Assembly (NCBI RefSeq): GCF_000158955.1
Contig: NZ_GG657757.1
Span: 7,633,581 to 7,697,580, forward strand
DNA length: 64,000 bases
Direction: 5' to 3'
Source of the DNA: Streptomyces viridochromogenes DSM 40736
GTDB taxonomy: Bacteria > Actinomycetota > Actinomycetes > Streptomycetales > Streptomycetaceae
Below the pieces are notes generated by a model, which was not told where the DNA came from, searched no databases, and was given only the letters and a program-made list of their open reading frames with translations. Positions 42,018 through 51,440 of the stretch are shown here, in pieces. The position numbers and the translations under genes were made by a program. How positions within the stretch are numbered: the stretch's first letter is position 1; the number at the start of each line of letters is the position of its first letter.

Positions 42018-42362
42018 TCAGCCCCTCAGCGGGTCGTGGCCGACGGTCATCAGCCGGCGGCGACGGCGGGTGTCGGCCTCCGTCACCTCGGGCTCCGGCT
42101 CGTTCTCCACGTCCACCTGCGAGGTGACCGTGTCCACGACCTTCCGCATCACCCGCAGATCGTCCTCGGTCAGGTCGGTGCGCCGCTTCTGGAGGATGGC
42201 CAGGACGTGCTGCCCGGTCTTCGTGCCCGCCTGTTCGGGCAGCGGCTCCGTCTCCTCGTCGGCGTCCCGCATCCGCAGCCAGGCCGCGAGCTCCTGCGAG
42301 GTCATGTTCACCACGCGGTGGAAGTCCTCCCACAGCGCGTCGAGTTCGAGGGCGTCGGTCAT
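42018..42362 (-). CDS. DUF3140 protein
   Basis: A 114-residue protein of the DUF3140 family (LWEDFHRVVNMTSQELAAWL, then GQHVLAILQKRRTDLTEDDL, VMRKVVDTV). It is highly charged, without signal peptide or membrane segment. Function is unknown; family members occur near stress genes. ATG 42362 follows GAAGGGGCACC. It sits between a Dps gene and a DNA glycosylase/endonuclease gene, which suggests a role in DNA protection. Confidence 0.85.
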   Translation of the reverse strand: MTDALELDALWEDFHRVVNMTSQELAAWLRMRDADEETEPLPEQAGTKTGQHVLAILQKRRTDLTEDDLRVMRKVVDTVTSQVDVENEPEPEVTEADTRRRRRLMTVGHDPLRG

Positions 42363-42395
42363 CGGGTGCCCCTTCCGTACGTACGTGCGCGCCGG

Positions 42396-42878
42396 TCAGC
42401 CTTCGCCGGGGACGTTCTCCGCGTCGAACATCCAGCGCTGCTTCTCCAGCTCGGCGGTGATGCCGATCAGCAGGTCCTGGGTGACCGGGTCGGCCTTCTC
42501 GGTCGCGGCGATGCGCTCGCGCAGCCGGCCGACCGCGTCCTGGAGCGAGTCCGCCATCACCCGCACGGCGTCCGAGTCGCGCACCCAGCCCTCCTTGGGG
42601 GCGGGCAGGGTGAAGGCCTTGGAGATGGTCTCGGGCCGGCCGTCCGGCGGGACGCCGAGCGCCGCGGATCGCTCCGCCACCGTGTCGGCGAACGTCCGCG
42701 AGGCCGAGACCACTTCGTCGAGCTGGAGATGGATCGACCGGAACCGCGGTCCGACGATGTTCCAGTGCGCCTGCTTGCCGATCAGCGACAGTCCGATCAG
42801 ATCCACCAGGGTGTCCTGGAGTGCCTCACAGGCGACCCGCCGGGCGTCGTCGGGCAGCGTGCTCCTCACAGGCGTCAT
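42396..42878 (-). CDS. Dps-family DNA-protection ferritin-like protein
   Basis: A 160-residue ferritin-like four-helix protein of the Dps type. The ferroxidase motif is seen in LSLIGKQAHWNIVGPRFRSI (His) and HLQLDEVVSASRTFAD (Asp, Glu nearby). Dps dodecamers bind iron and DNA and protect against peroxide. ATG 42878 overlaps the WhiB stop by 4 nt. No long N- or C-terminal DNA-binding tail is present. WhiB-linked Dps suggests redox control, which is inference. Confidence 0.92.
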   Translation of the reverse strand: MTPVRSTLPDDARRVACEALQDTLVDLIGLSLIGKQAHWNIVGPRFRSIHLQLDEVVSASRTFADTVAERSAALGVPPDGRPETISKAFTLPAPKEGWVRDSDAVRVMADSLQDAVGRLRERIAATEKADPVTQDLLIGITAELEKQRWMFDAENVPGEG

Positions 42879-43129
42879 AGGGCGCTTCTCCTTCCCGCGT
42901 CGTTCGTGGTCCGGAGCAGCGCGTCGCGCTCCTCCTCACAGGTCCCGCCCCACACGCCCGAGGTCCGGCCGCTGCTCAGCGCGAAGCTCAGGCACTGGTC
43001 GGTCACCGGGCAGCGGGAGCAGATCCGCTTCGCGGCCGAGATGTCCCGCAACGACGGGCCTGTGGTGCCCACGGGGAAGAACAGCTCGGGGTCCTCGTCC
43101 ACGCAGGCGGCGCTCCGCAACCACTCCAT
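42875..43129 (-). CDS. WhiB-like iron-sulfur regulator
   Basis: An 84-residue Wbl protein. The four cluster ligands are Cys9, Cys37, Cys40 and Cys46 (CSRCPVTDQC), followed by the GVWGG turn (58-62) and a basic C-terminal end. Such proteins carry a [4Fe-4S] cluster, interact with the sigma factor and control stress or development. I chose ATG 43129; a longer TTG-initiated frame to 43162 lacks family character. It overlaps the Dps gene start (ATGA), so redox sensing and DNA protection are co-translated. Confidence 0.93.
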   Translation of the reverse strand: MEWLRSAACVDEDPELFFPVGTTGPSLRDISAAKRICSRCPVTDQCLSFALSSGRTSGVWGGTCEEERDALLRTTNDAGRRSAL

Positions 43130-43273
43130 GAACGCGCGGGTGCCCCGGGCTCCCTGGTGCAAACGCGACGTGCGGCGGATCCGGGCCGGTCCCGTGGCGG
43201 CGCCGCTGCCTGCGACAACGTCCTCCGTCAGCGCCTGGACCCGCGAAACCTTCCCCGGAGGCGGTCGAGGGGC

Positions 43274-43300
43274 TATAGTCCAAAACTAGCAGTGCTAATT
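43274..43300 (+). promoter_or_regulatory. thiolase promoter with TetR-type operator
   Basis: TATAGT (43274-43279) is a good -10; a weak TTCCCC (-35) is 17 bp upstream. Just downstream AACTAGCA-g-TGCTAATT (43284-43300) is an almost perfect palindrome of the type bound by TetR-family regulators of acyl-CoA metabolism. It would cover the transcription start of the thiolase gene. Confidence 0.6.
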
Positions 43301-43325
43301 AATGTGCGGTGTGAGGAGTCCTCTC

Positions 43326-44514
<1,189 letters not shown>

Positions 44515-44589
44515 CGCGGGGGGTAGCGCAACCACCAGGCGAGACGGCACCGCACGCCCCGGTTCGTTGCACATAGCATCAGTGTTCGC

Positions 44590-45363
44590 ATGAACACCAT
44601 GACGCTCTGGCACATCACCGGCTGGGAGTTCGCCGCCCTCGCCTTCGCGGCCCTGCTCGTCGGCTTCTCCAAGACCGCCGTGAGCGGGGCCAACACGGTC
44701 AGCCTCGCCGTCTTCGCCGCGGTGCTGCCCGCCCGCGCCTCCACCGGCGTCCTGCTGCCGGTCCTGATCGCCGGGGACCTGCTCGCCGTCGCCACCTACC
44801 GCAGGCACGCCCACTGGCCCACGCTGTGGCGGCTGTTCCCGGCGGTCGCCGCGGGCGTCGTCGTCGGCACCGTGTTCCTGATGTGGGCGGACGACGCGAT
44901 CGTCCGGACCTCGATCGGCGCGATCCTGCTGCTGATGGCCGCGGTGACGGTGTGGCGCAGACGTACCGCGGACGCGGAGCGGGAGCCGGAGTCGGTCACC
45001 ACCCGGACGGGCCGCCTCAAGGCCCGTTCGTACGGCGTCCTCGGCGGGTTCACCACCATGGTCGCCAACGCGGGCGGCCCGGTGATGTCGATGTACCTGC
45101 TCTCCGCGGGCTTCCGCAAGCTCGGCTTCCTCGGCACCTCGGCCTTCTTCTTCCTGATCGTCAACGTCTCCAAGCTGCCCTTCAGCGCCGGGCTCGGCCT
45201 GATCGACGCCCGCTCGCTCCTGCTCGACCTGGCGCTCGTGGTGTTCGTGGTGCCCGGCGCGCTGTTCGGCAAATGGGCCGTGCACAGGATCAACCAGCGA
45301 CGGTTCGAACAGCTGGTCATCGCGGCGACCGTCGTGGGCGGTCTGCAACTACTGCTGCGCTGA
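44590..45363 (+). CDS. TauE/SafE-family membrane permease
   Basis: A 257-residue integral membrane protein with about seven to eight hydrophobic segments and the TauE/SafE pattern (LLVGFSKTAVSGANTVSLAV near the start, then VLGGFTTMVANAGGPVMSMY). The family exports sulfite, sulfonates or other small anions. The substrate is unknown. There is no clear Shine-Dalgarno; TAGCAT lies 10 nt before the ATG. The 3' end overlaps the convergent HAD gene by 15 nt. Confidence 0.88.
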   Translation: MNTMTLWHITGWEFAALAFAALLVGFSKTAVSGANTVSLAVFAAVLPARASTGVLLPVLIAGDLLAVATYRRHAHWPTLWRLFPAVAAGVVVGTVFLMWADDAIVRTSIGAILLLMAAVTVWRRRTADAEREPESVTTRTGRLKARSYGVLGGFTTMVANAGGPVMSMYLLSAGFRKLGFLGTSAFFFLIVNVSKLPFSAGLGLIDARSLLLDLALVVFVVPGALFGKWAVHRINQRRFEQLVIAATVVGGLQLLLR

Positions 45364-46149
45364 CCCCCGCAGCAGCCCGGGCAGGTCCGCGAACGAGTCG
45401 ATGACGTGGTCGGGCGTGCCGTCGGCGGCCCGGAGCGCCTCCGGCTGGAACTTGCCGGTCCGCACGAGGACCCCGGTGACCCCGGCCCGCTGGGCCGCGA
45501 GCACGTCGGACTCGACGTCGTCCCCGACCATCACGGCCTCCTCCGCACTGGCGCCCAGCCGGGCGAGCGCCGCCTCGAAGAACGCCCGCGCCGGTTTGCC
45601 GGTGACCTCGGCCTCGACCCGGGCGGCCTGCTCCAGGCCGGTCAGGAACGCCCCGGAGTCCAGCCGCAGCCCCTCGGCCGTACGCCAGTACAGGTTGCGG
45701 TGCATCGCCACCAGCCGGGCCCCGCGCTGCAGATGCCCGAAGGCCCGGTCCAGCGCCCGGTACCCGAACTCGGGCCCCGCCCCGCCCACGAGCACGACAT
45801 CCGGCACGGCACCGGAGTCCGCCGCGTCCACGACCGTCACACCCTCCAGGTCCTCAGCGATGTCACCGCTGTTCAGCAGGGCGCACCGGGCCCCGGGGCA
45901 GTGCTCGGCGAGATACGCGGCGGTGGCGGCCGGCGCGGTCAGGATGTCCTCGGCGGACACCGGGAACCCCGCGTCGCCGAGCGTCGCCGCGATCGACGCC
46001 CGCGTACGGGAGGTGGTGTTCGTGACCAGCAGGACGGCGAGCCCGGCCTCCCGGACCTCCCGCAACGCCTCCACGGCCCCCGGCAGGGGCCGCCAGGACA
46101 CGGTGAGCACCCCGTCGATGTCGACGAGCACGGCACGCACGGACTCCAT
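45349..46149 (-). CDS. HAD-IIA hydrolase (NagD-like phosphatase)
   Basis: A 266-residue haloacid-dehalogenase phosphatase. VLVDIDGVL holds the nucleophile and acid Asp, LLVTNTTSRTR supplies the Ser/Thr of motif II, and VMVGDDVESDVLAAQRAG is motif IV. The cap is type IIA, as in NagD, pyridoxal phosphatase or LHPP-like enzymes. Start ATG 46149 lies 6 nt after TATCGT (46161-46156) with no Shine-Dalgarno: leaderless. Confidence 0.9.
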   Translation of the reverse strand: MESVRAVLVDIDGVLTVSWRPLPGAVEALREVREAGLAVLLVTNTTSRTRASIAATLGDAGFPVSAEDILTAPAATAAYLAEHCPGARCALLNSGDIAEDLEGVTVVDAADSGAVPDVVLVGGAGPEFGYRALDRAFGHLQRGARLVAMHRNLYWRTAEGLRLDSGAFLTGLEQAARVEAEVTGKPARAFFEAALARLGASAEEAVMVGDDVESDVLAAQRAGVTGVLVRTGKFQPEALRAADGTPDHVIDSFADLPGLLRGSAQQ

Positions 46150-46176
46150 GCCTGGACGATAGCCAACCGGAGCCGG

Positions 46177-46947
46177 TCAGTCGCGGGAGCGCCGGCGCAG
46201 CAGGTACGTGTCCATGATCCAGCCCTTGCGCTCGCGGGCCTCGGCGCGCAGCCGCTCGATACGGGGCGCGGCCTCGGCGATCGGGCCGGAGACGAGGATC
46301 TCGTCCGGGGTGCCCACGTAGGCGCCCCAGTAGATGTCGATGTCCTCGTGCGCGTACCGCCGGAAGGCCTGGTGGGCGTCGAGCATCACCACCACGTCGT
46401 CCACGCCCTCCGGGAAGCCCTCCGCGAGCCGCCGGCCGGTGGTGATCTGCACCGGCCGGGCCACCCGGTTGAGCGCCGTGCGGTGCCGGGCGGCGAGCGC
46501 CGAGACGCTGGAGACGCCCGGCACGACGTCGTACTCGAACGCCACCGAGCCCCGCTCCAGCACCTCCTCCAGGATCCCCAGCGTGCTGTCGTACAGCGAG
46601 GGATCTCCCCACACCAGGAACGCGCCGGTCTCGTCCTCGCCGAGCTCCTCGCCGATCAGCCGCTCGTAGATGCCGGCCCGGGCGCTGCGCCAGTCCCCGA
46701 CGGCGGGGGCGTAGGCCGCGCCCACGGCGGTACGGTCACGCTCGGGGTCGCTCGCCTCGACGATCCGGTACGTCCTGTCCGGTACGTGCGTGTCGAGCAG
46801 GTCCCGGCGCAGCCCGGTGAGGTCCGCCTTGATCTCGCCCTTGTCCAGGACGAAGAACACGTCCGCGCCGCGCAGCGCCCTGACCGCCTGCAGGGTCAGC
46901 TGCTCGGGGTCGCCCGCGCCGATACCGATGACCTGAATCCTTCGCAC
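46177..46947 (-). CDS. cobF: precorrin-6A synthase (deacetylating)
   Basis: A 256-residue tetrapyrrole methylase-fold enzyme. The GIGAGDPEQLTLQAV opening binds SAM, FLVWGDPSLYDSTLGIL is the second conserved loop, and YDVVPGVSSVSALAA the third. The sequence best fits CobF, which methylates precorrin-5 at C-1 and releases acetate in aerobic cobalamin synthesis. GTG 46947 starts the domain directly; a longer frame upstream runs through the DUF309 gene and is a shadow. No other cob gene is in the window, so this is an isolated copy. Confidence 0.9.
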   Translation of the reverse strand: MRRIQVIGIGAGDPEQLTLQAVRALRGADVFFVLDKGEIKADLTGLRRDLLDTHVPDRTYRIVEASDPERDRTAVGAAYAPAVGDWRSARAGIYERLIGEELGEDETGAFLVWGDPSLYDSTLGILEEVLERGSVAFEYDVVPGVSSVSALAARHRTALNRVARPVQITTGRRLAEGFPEGVDDVVVMLDAHQAFRRYAHEDIDIYWGAYVGTPDEILVSGPIAEAAPRIERLRAEARERKGWIMDTYLLRRRSRD

Positions 46948-47000
46948 GCCCCGAGTCTGCCGCACACCGCCGACCGCCCCCACCCCGGCGCCGTCCGGAG

Positions 47001-47540
47001 TCAGGGACGTGCGTCCGCTCCCCGCAGCCGGGGCGCCCGCGCCCCCGCGTCCACCGGACGGCCGTCCCGCTCCACGTCCCGGGCCAGCTCCCGCGCCCAG
47101 GCGGCGACCCGCTCCACGTCGATCCCGTACGGCTGTGCCCGGCCGGAGCCGGACACCCACGCCTCGGCCGCACCCGCGCCGCGCCGCAGCAGCCGGGCCC
47201 CGCCCGTGAGGTTGCCGCGGGCGGCGTGCGTCAGCCCCACGGCGAGCTGCGCGAGCCCGCGCCACAGCTCCCGCTCCTCGTCGGGGCCCCGACTTCCAGG
47301 CGTCCTCGAAGACCTCGTGCGCGTGGAACGGTTTCCCCTCGTCCAGCAGCCGCTGCGCCTCGGGCACGGTCTCCTTCGGCGCGCGGACGACGCCCTCGGG
47401 CTGCCGGGGCACGCCTGCGCGTCGTACGGCAGGGGCCGTCCGAGACCGTCCCGAGGCCGGGCGTTGCGCGCCCGGCCCTCGCCGTCGCGGTCCCGTGCGC
47501 CGGCCCGCCTTCCTGTGCTGCCGCTGCTCGTGTTGCCCAT
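47001..47540 (-). pseudogene. DUF309 gene with two compensating frameshifts
   Basis: A 180-codon frame from ATG 47540 stays open to the stop at 47001, but only its ends look like the DUF309 family: RDGLGRPLPYD at the start and DEERELWRGLAQLAVGLTHA at the end. The middle 43 codons or so read Arg/Pro/Ser noise. In another frame the same bases give VPRQPEGVVRAPKETV and PFHAHEVFEDAWKSG, the conserved DUF309 core. A one-base loss near 47417 and an extra C in the G4C4 run (47283-47290) would explain this. Either the gene is damaged or the assembly has two indels. GACAAT lies 6 nt before the ATG (leaderless pattern). Confidence 0.75.
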
Positions 47541-47639
47541 ACGCCGATTGTCTCGCCCGGGCCGTTTTCGGGGTGGCCAGGGGTGTGGGGTAAAGTGCTG
47601 TTCGCGCGATCACGCGGTCCACCGCGGCCGAACGCGCAC

Positions 47640-47713
<74 letters not shown>

Positions 47714-47732
47714 CTTGCGAAGCGGCAGGTCG

Positions 47733-47764
47733 GAGGTCATTTCCGTGTGATCGGAAGTGGCCTC
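47733..47764 (+). terminator. terminator after the second tRNA-Pro
   Basis: GAGGTCATTTCCG (47733-47745) pairs with CGGAAGTGGCCTC (47752-47764), 13 bp with two G-U pairs and a 6-nt loop. It lies 20 nt after the tRNA. Confidence 0.75.
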
Positions 47765-47866
47765 TTCGTCGTTCTGGGGCCGGGCCGTCACTGTGACGTA
47801 GGCCACCCATGTGCAGCCGCGTCGTGCGGGTTTGGCGTCGCGTCGGCTGGAAAGCGGCTCTGTAGA

Positions 47867-47888
47867 CACCGGACGTGACAATCCGGTG
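47867..47888 (+). promoter_or_regulatory. inverted repeat in the bL37 leader
   Basis: CACCGGA (47867-47873) and TCCGGTG (47882-47888) form a perfect 7-bp inverted repeat with an 8-nt spacer, 32 nt before the bL37 start. It could be an operator or an RNA hairpin acting in ribosomal-protein feedback. Confidence 0.4.
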
Positions 47889-47920
47889 GATAGAGGCCCA
47901 AAGCAGAAAGAGGAGGTTCG

Positions 47921-47998
47921 ATGTCCTCGAAGCGACGTCGTAAGAAGAAGGCCCGCCGCAAGAACGGCGCGAACCACGGCAGCCGTCCGCAGTCCTGA
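47921..47998 (+). CDS. ribosomal protein bL37
   Basis: A 25-residue, extremely basic peptide (SSKRRRKKKARRK at the start, ANHGSRP near the end) matching the small actinobacterial large-subunit protein bL37 first seen in mycobacterial ribosome structures. The ANHGxRP tail is its hallmark. The start ATG 47921 has a very strong AAGAGGAGG at 5 nt, in keeping with high expression. It lies after a tRNA-Pro and before a strong bidirectional terminator. It is too short for normal gene-finding thresholds. Confidence 0.85.
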   Translation: MSSKRRRKKKARRKNGANHGSRPQS

Positions 47999-48029
47999 GC
48001 ACGTCCTGCGGGCGCGTCGACGGCTTCGG

Positions 48030-48053
48030 GGTGGGTGGCAGTTGCCACCCACC
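48030..48053. terminator. bidirectional terminator between bL37 and the MASE1 gene
   Basis: GGTGGGTGGCA (48030-48040) and TGCCACCCACC (48043-48053) form a perfect 11-bp stem with almost no loop. It serves the rightward bL37 gene and the leftward MASE1 gene, which ends at 48058. Confidence 0.8.
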
Positions 48054-48057
48054 TTCG

Positions 48058-49065
48058 TCATTTCCGGGCCGTGTCCCTCGCTGCCCGCTCCTCCTCACCG
48101 GCGGGCAGGGTCGGGTGGCTGTCACTGCTGGAGATCATGGTCACCATCGAGGCGAGCTGTCTGCAGGCCAGTGCGATCTCCTTTTCCGCCTGGGCGCGTT
48201 CGCTGACCGCCGCCGCGAGCAGGAGGGCGGTCAGCGAGGCGGAACCGTTGAACGCCTGCAGGGTGATCATGTTGGTGAACAGGTCGTGGCCGGCGAACGG
48301 GCCGGCCTTCTGGCCGGCCGCGATGATCGCGAAAGTGGACACGGCGAGGGCGCAGGGCGCGGCCCCGGCCAGCTGGAAGCGGAAGGCCGCCCAGATCAGC
48401 AGCGGGAAGCCGAGGAACAGCAGCGGCGTGTTGCTCGTCTCGACGATGCCCACGCAGAGCGTGGCCGCGAGCAGCAGGATCCCCTCAGCCCAACGGGACG
48501 GCGGGGCGCCCCTGGGCCATCGTGCCGAGCGGAGGAGGAGCAGGACCGGGGTGACGGCCAGCACGCCCATCGCGTCACCGGTCCACCAGACCGACCACGT
48601 CGGCCAGAAGTCGCCGGCGTCCAGCACCCCGGTGAGGACGAGCGTCCCGGTGCCGATCGTGGAACTGACCAACATGCCGGTGAAGGCGCCGAGGAAGATC
48701 AGGGCGAGGGCGTCGCGCAGGCGGTTCATCTCGTGACGGAATCCGACACGGCGGAGCAGGGCGTACGAGCAGAGCGGTGCGAGCGTGTTGCCCGCCGCGA
48801 TGGCGAGGACGGACAGGACCGACGGCCCCAGCCAGACGTTGGTCAGGAAAGCGCCGATCGCGATCCCGGGCCAGACCCGCCGCCCGAGCAGGAGCAGGCT
48901 GGCCAGCGCGATACCGCTCGGCGGCCACAGCGGCGTGACCTGGCCACGCACCAGCTGCTGGAGCAGTCCGAGCTCGGCCGAGCCGTAGTACAGCGCGGCG
49001 ACGGCGCAGATCTCCAGGGCGACCAAGCCGTGGCGCCGGGGCCAGGTGTGCCACGCGACAGTCAT
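48058..49065 (-). CDS. MASE1-domain membrane sensor-like protein
   Basis: A 335-residue integral membrane protein with about eight transmembrane segments, the MASE1 sensory domain (GQVTPLWPPSGIALASLLLL, IGAFLTNVWLG, WTGDAMGVLAVTPVLLLL). MASE1 usually precedes kinase or GGDEF domains. Here only a short soluble tail follows (SERAQAEKEIALACRQLASM, a possible coiled coil), so output must come from a partner. ATG 49065 follows GGGAGG by 6 nt. The SpoIIE-type phosphatase gene upstream on the same strand is a natural partner. Confidence 0.88.
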   Translation of the reverse strand: MTVAWHTWPRRHGLVALEICAVAALYYGSAELGLLQQLVRGQVTPLWPPSGIALASLLLLGRRVWPGIAIGAFLTNVWLGPSVLSVLAIAAGNTLAPLCSYALLRRVGFRHEMNRLRDALALIFLGAFTGMLVSSTIGTGTLVLTGVLDAGDFWPTWSVWWTGDAMGVLAVTPVLLLLRSARWPRGAPPSRWAEGILLLAATLCVGIVETSNTPLLFLGFPLLIWAAFRFQLAGAAPCALAVSTFAIIAAGQKAGPFAGHDLFTNMITLQAFNGSASLTALLLAAAVSERAQAEKEIALACRQLASMVTMISSSDSHPTLPAGEEERAARDTARK

Positions 49066-49151
49066 CGGGGACCTCCCCGTCGGCATCCCCTCGACCATCA
49101 TCCACCGGATCCAGCGGAACCTCCACGCCACCGTCCTCGGGCGGAGGGGCC

Positions 49152-50486
49152 TCAGGGGGGCGGGGTGCGCAGGGCGAGGACGGCCATGTCGTCGTGGCCG
49201 TCGCTCGGGTGGTGATCGGCCAGTGCCCGCACGAACTCGGGCACGGGCCGGGCCGCGTGGGCGGTGGCGAGATCGGCGAGCGCGTCCAGGCTCTCGTCGA
49301 TGGGGTGGGCGGGATGCTCGACCAGCCCGTCGGTGAAGAAGACCACGGTGGAGCCGGGGGCGAGGAACCGGGAGTGGTCGGGCCGGGGTTCCTCGAGGTC
49401 GACCCCGAGCGGCAGCCCGGGCTCGGCCAGCAGATACTCCGCCGGGCCCCCAGGGGGGATCAGCAGGGGCGGCACGTGGCCCGCCGTACTCCAGTGGATG
49501 CGCCAGCCCGGTTCCTCCGGTTCGATGCGGGCCAGGGCGGTGGTGGTGACCGGGTTGGTGGTGATGGCCTGGAGCGTGCGGTCGAGCCGGGCCAGGAGCG
49601 CACCGGGGGTGCTGCCCCGGTCGAACAGCAGGGCCCGCAGCATGTTGCGGGTTGAGGCCATGGCGGCCGCGGCCTTCAGATCGTGGCCGACCACGTCACC
49701 GATGACGACCGCCACCACGTCGCCGGACAGGGGGATCGCGTCGTACCAGTCCCCGCCGAGTTTGCTGGGCTCGGCCGCCGGCCGGTAGATCGCCGCCGCG
49801 CTGAAGGGCCGCAGGTCCGGCAGCGCGGGCAGGAGGAGCCGCTGGAACTGCTCCGCTCCGACCCGGACCTGCTCGAACAGGCGGACGTTCTCGATGGCGA
49901 TGCCGGCGGCGCTGGCCAGGGCCGTGACGACGTTCTCGTCGTGGATGTCGAAGGGCTGTCCGTCGCGCCGCTCGGAGAGGTACAGGTCGCCGTAGATCTC
50001 GCCGCGGACGCTGATGGCGACACCGAGCAGCGTGCGCAGACGCGGATGCCCGGACGGGAAGCCGGCGGAAGCCGGGTGGGCTTCGATGTCGTCGATCCGG
50101 TGGGGTTCGGGATGGCTGATCAGATGCCCGAGAACGCCCAGGCCGCGCGGCAGGTCGGTCCCGGCCAGGTCGGTGCGCTCCTGCTCGGAGAGACCGGCCG
50201 TGATGAACTCCTCCAGCTGCTCGCCCGACTCGTTGAGCACCCCCAGCGCCCCGTAACGGGCGCCTACGAGATCCATGGCCGTGGTCACGATGCGGTGCAG
50301 CACCGCGGTCAGCTCCACCTCACGGCTGATGGCCACGACCGCGTCGAGCAGACCCTGCATCCGGTCCATGGTTTCGAGGAGGGCCCGCAACTGCTCGTCG
50401 ATCCGGCCCAGCTCCGTACGCAGGCGCACGTGCAGGTCAGGCAGCTGCGGCTGCCTCGGCTGCTGCCCTCGCCTCGCTCCTGCCAT
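49152..50486 (-). CDS. GAF and SpoIIE/PP2C-type phosphatase
   Basis: A 444-residue cytoplasmic regulator. A coiled coil is followed by a GAF domain at about 55-215 and a PP2C-like SpoIIE phosphatase domain with GGDWYDAIPL, VIGDVVGHDLKAAAAM and the C-terminal DDMAVLAL metal motifs. These dephosphorylate anti-anti-sigma factors and so switch a sigma factor. I chose ATG 50486 (GAGG at 8 nt). GTG 50513 would add nine residues. The neighbouring MASE1 membrane protein suggests a shared stress-signalling path. Confidence 0.88.
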   Translation of the reverse strand: MAGARRGQQPRQPQLPDLHVRLRTELGRIDEQLRALLETMDRMQGLLDAVVAISREVELTAVLHRIVTTAMDLVGARYGALGVLNESGEQLEEFITAGLSEQERTDLAGTDLPRGLGVLGHLISHPEPHRIDDIEAHPASAGFPSGHPRLRTLLGVAISVRGEIYGDLYLSERRDGQPFDIHDENVVTALASAAGIAIENVRLFEQVRVGAEQFQRLLLPALPDLRPFSAAAIYRPAAEPSKLGGDWYDAIPLSGDVVAVVIGDVVGHDLKAAAAMASTRNMLRALLFDRGSTPGALLARLDRTLQAITTNPVTTTALARIEPEEPGWRIHWSTAGHVPPLLIPPGGPAEYLLAEPGLPLGVDLEEPRPDHSRFLAPGSTVVFFTDGLVEHPAHPIDESLDALADLATAHAARPVPEFVRALADHHPSDGHDDMAVLALRTPPP

Positions 50487-50615
50487 CACGAGCGCCTCGT
50501 GGCCTGGTGTCACGCCGCCTTGGCGGGCTCTCTCACCTGGTACAGCTTAGTGCGCGCCGAGATCGTGGGACCGTGGAGGGACCGGACATCCGGACCTCCT
50601 GAAGGAGCAACGGCC

Positions 50616-51431
50616 ATGACCATCCGTCCCGCTCACCCCGGCGCCCGGTCGATCAGGACAACCCCGGAAGGCCTCATGTGGGAGCCCAGCGAGCGCTGGG
50701 TGCGCGGCCGCAAGGGCGACGTCACCGTCGTCGACAGCCGGCGCCCGGTCCTCGTCTGGGAACCCCACCTGCCCGTGCCGCAGTACGTCTTCCCGGACGC
50801 GGACGTCCGCACCGATCTGCTCCGCCCGGCGAAGAACCCGCCCACCGGCACCCACACCGGCTCCCGCACCTTCTACGACCTCGACGCCGACGGCGAGGTG
50901 CGCGCCAACGCGGCCTTTCGGTTCCCCGCCGACGACCTGGCCGGCCACCTCGCCTTCGAGTGGTTCCCGCGCACCGACACGGGCCTCGACCACTGGTACG
51001 AGGAGGACGAGGAGATCTTCATCCACCCCCGTGACCCGCACAAACGCGTGGACGCGCTGCCGAGCAGCCGCCATGTGCGGGTCGAGATCGACGGGCGGCT
51101 CGTCGCGGACACCCACGCCCCCGTCCTGCTCTTCGAGACCTCGCTGCCGACCCGCTACTACATCCCCCGCGAGGACGTCCGCCTCGACTTCTTCGACGCC
51201 ACCGACCACAGCACCGGCTGCCCCTACAAGGGCACCGCCGAGTACTGGTCCTGGCGCGGCGAGGGCGATGTGCCGCCCAACATCGTCTGGAGCTACCCCG
51301 ACCCGCTGCCCGCGGTGGCGGCGGTCCAGGGGCGCCTCGCCTTCTTCAACGAGGTCGTGGACATCACACTGGACGGCGAGCGCCTGGAACGCCCCGCCAC
51401 ACCCTTCAGCCGGATGCTGCGCACGAGGTGA
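50616..51431 (+). CDS. DUF427 tandem-domain protein
   Basis: A 271-residue protein with two copies of the beta-rich DUF427 domain, first at about 35-125 (VTVVDSRRPVLVWEPHLPVP, TFYDLDADGEVRANAAFRF), second at about 150-255 (RVEIDGRLVADTHAPVLLFE, EYWSWRGEGDVPPNIVWSY). The family is common in actinomycetes; function is unknown. ATG 50616 has AAGGAG at 8 nt. The leader has CCGGA-ca-TCCGG (50582-50593) and the Shine-Dalgarno lies in a small stem CTCC-TGAA-GGAG. Confidence 0.88.
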   Translation: MTIRPAHPGARSIRTTPEGLMWEPSERWVRGRKGDVTVVDSRRPVLVWEPHLPVPQYVFPDADVRTDLLRPAKNPPTGTHTGSRTFYDLDADGEVRANAAFRFPADDLAGHLAFEWFPRTDTGLDHWYEEDEEIFIHPRDPHKRVDALPSSRHVRVEIDGRLVADTHAPVLLFETSLPTRYYIPREDVRLDFFDATDHSTGCPYKGTAEYWSWRGEGDVPPNIVWSYPDPLPAVAAVQGRLAFFNEVVDITLDGERLERPATPFSRMLRTR

Positions 51432-51440
51432 CCGGCCCCC

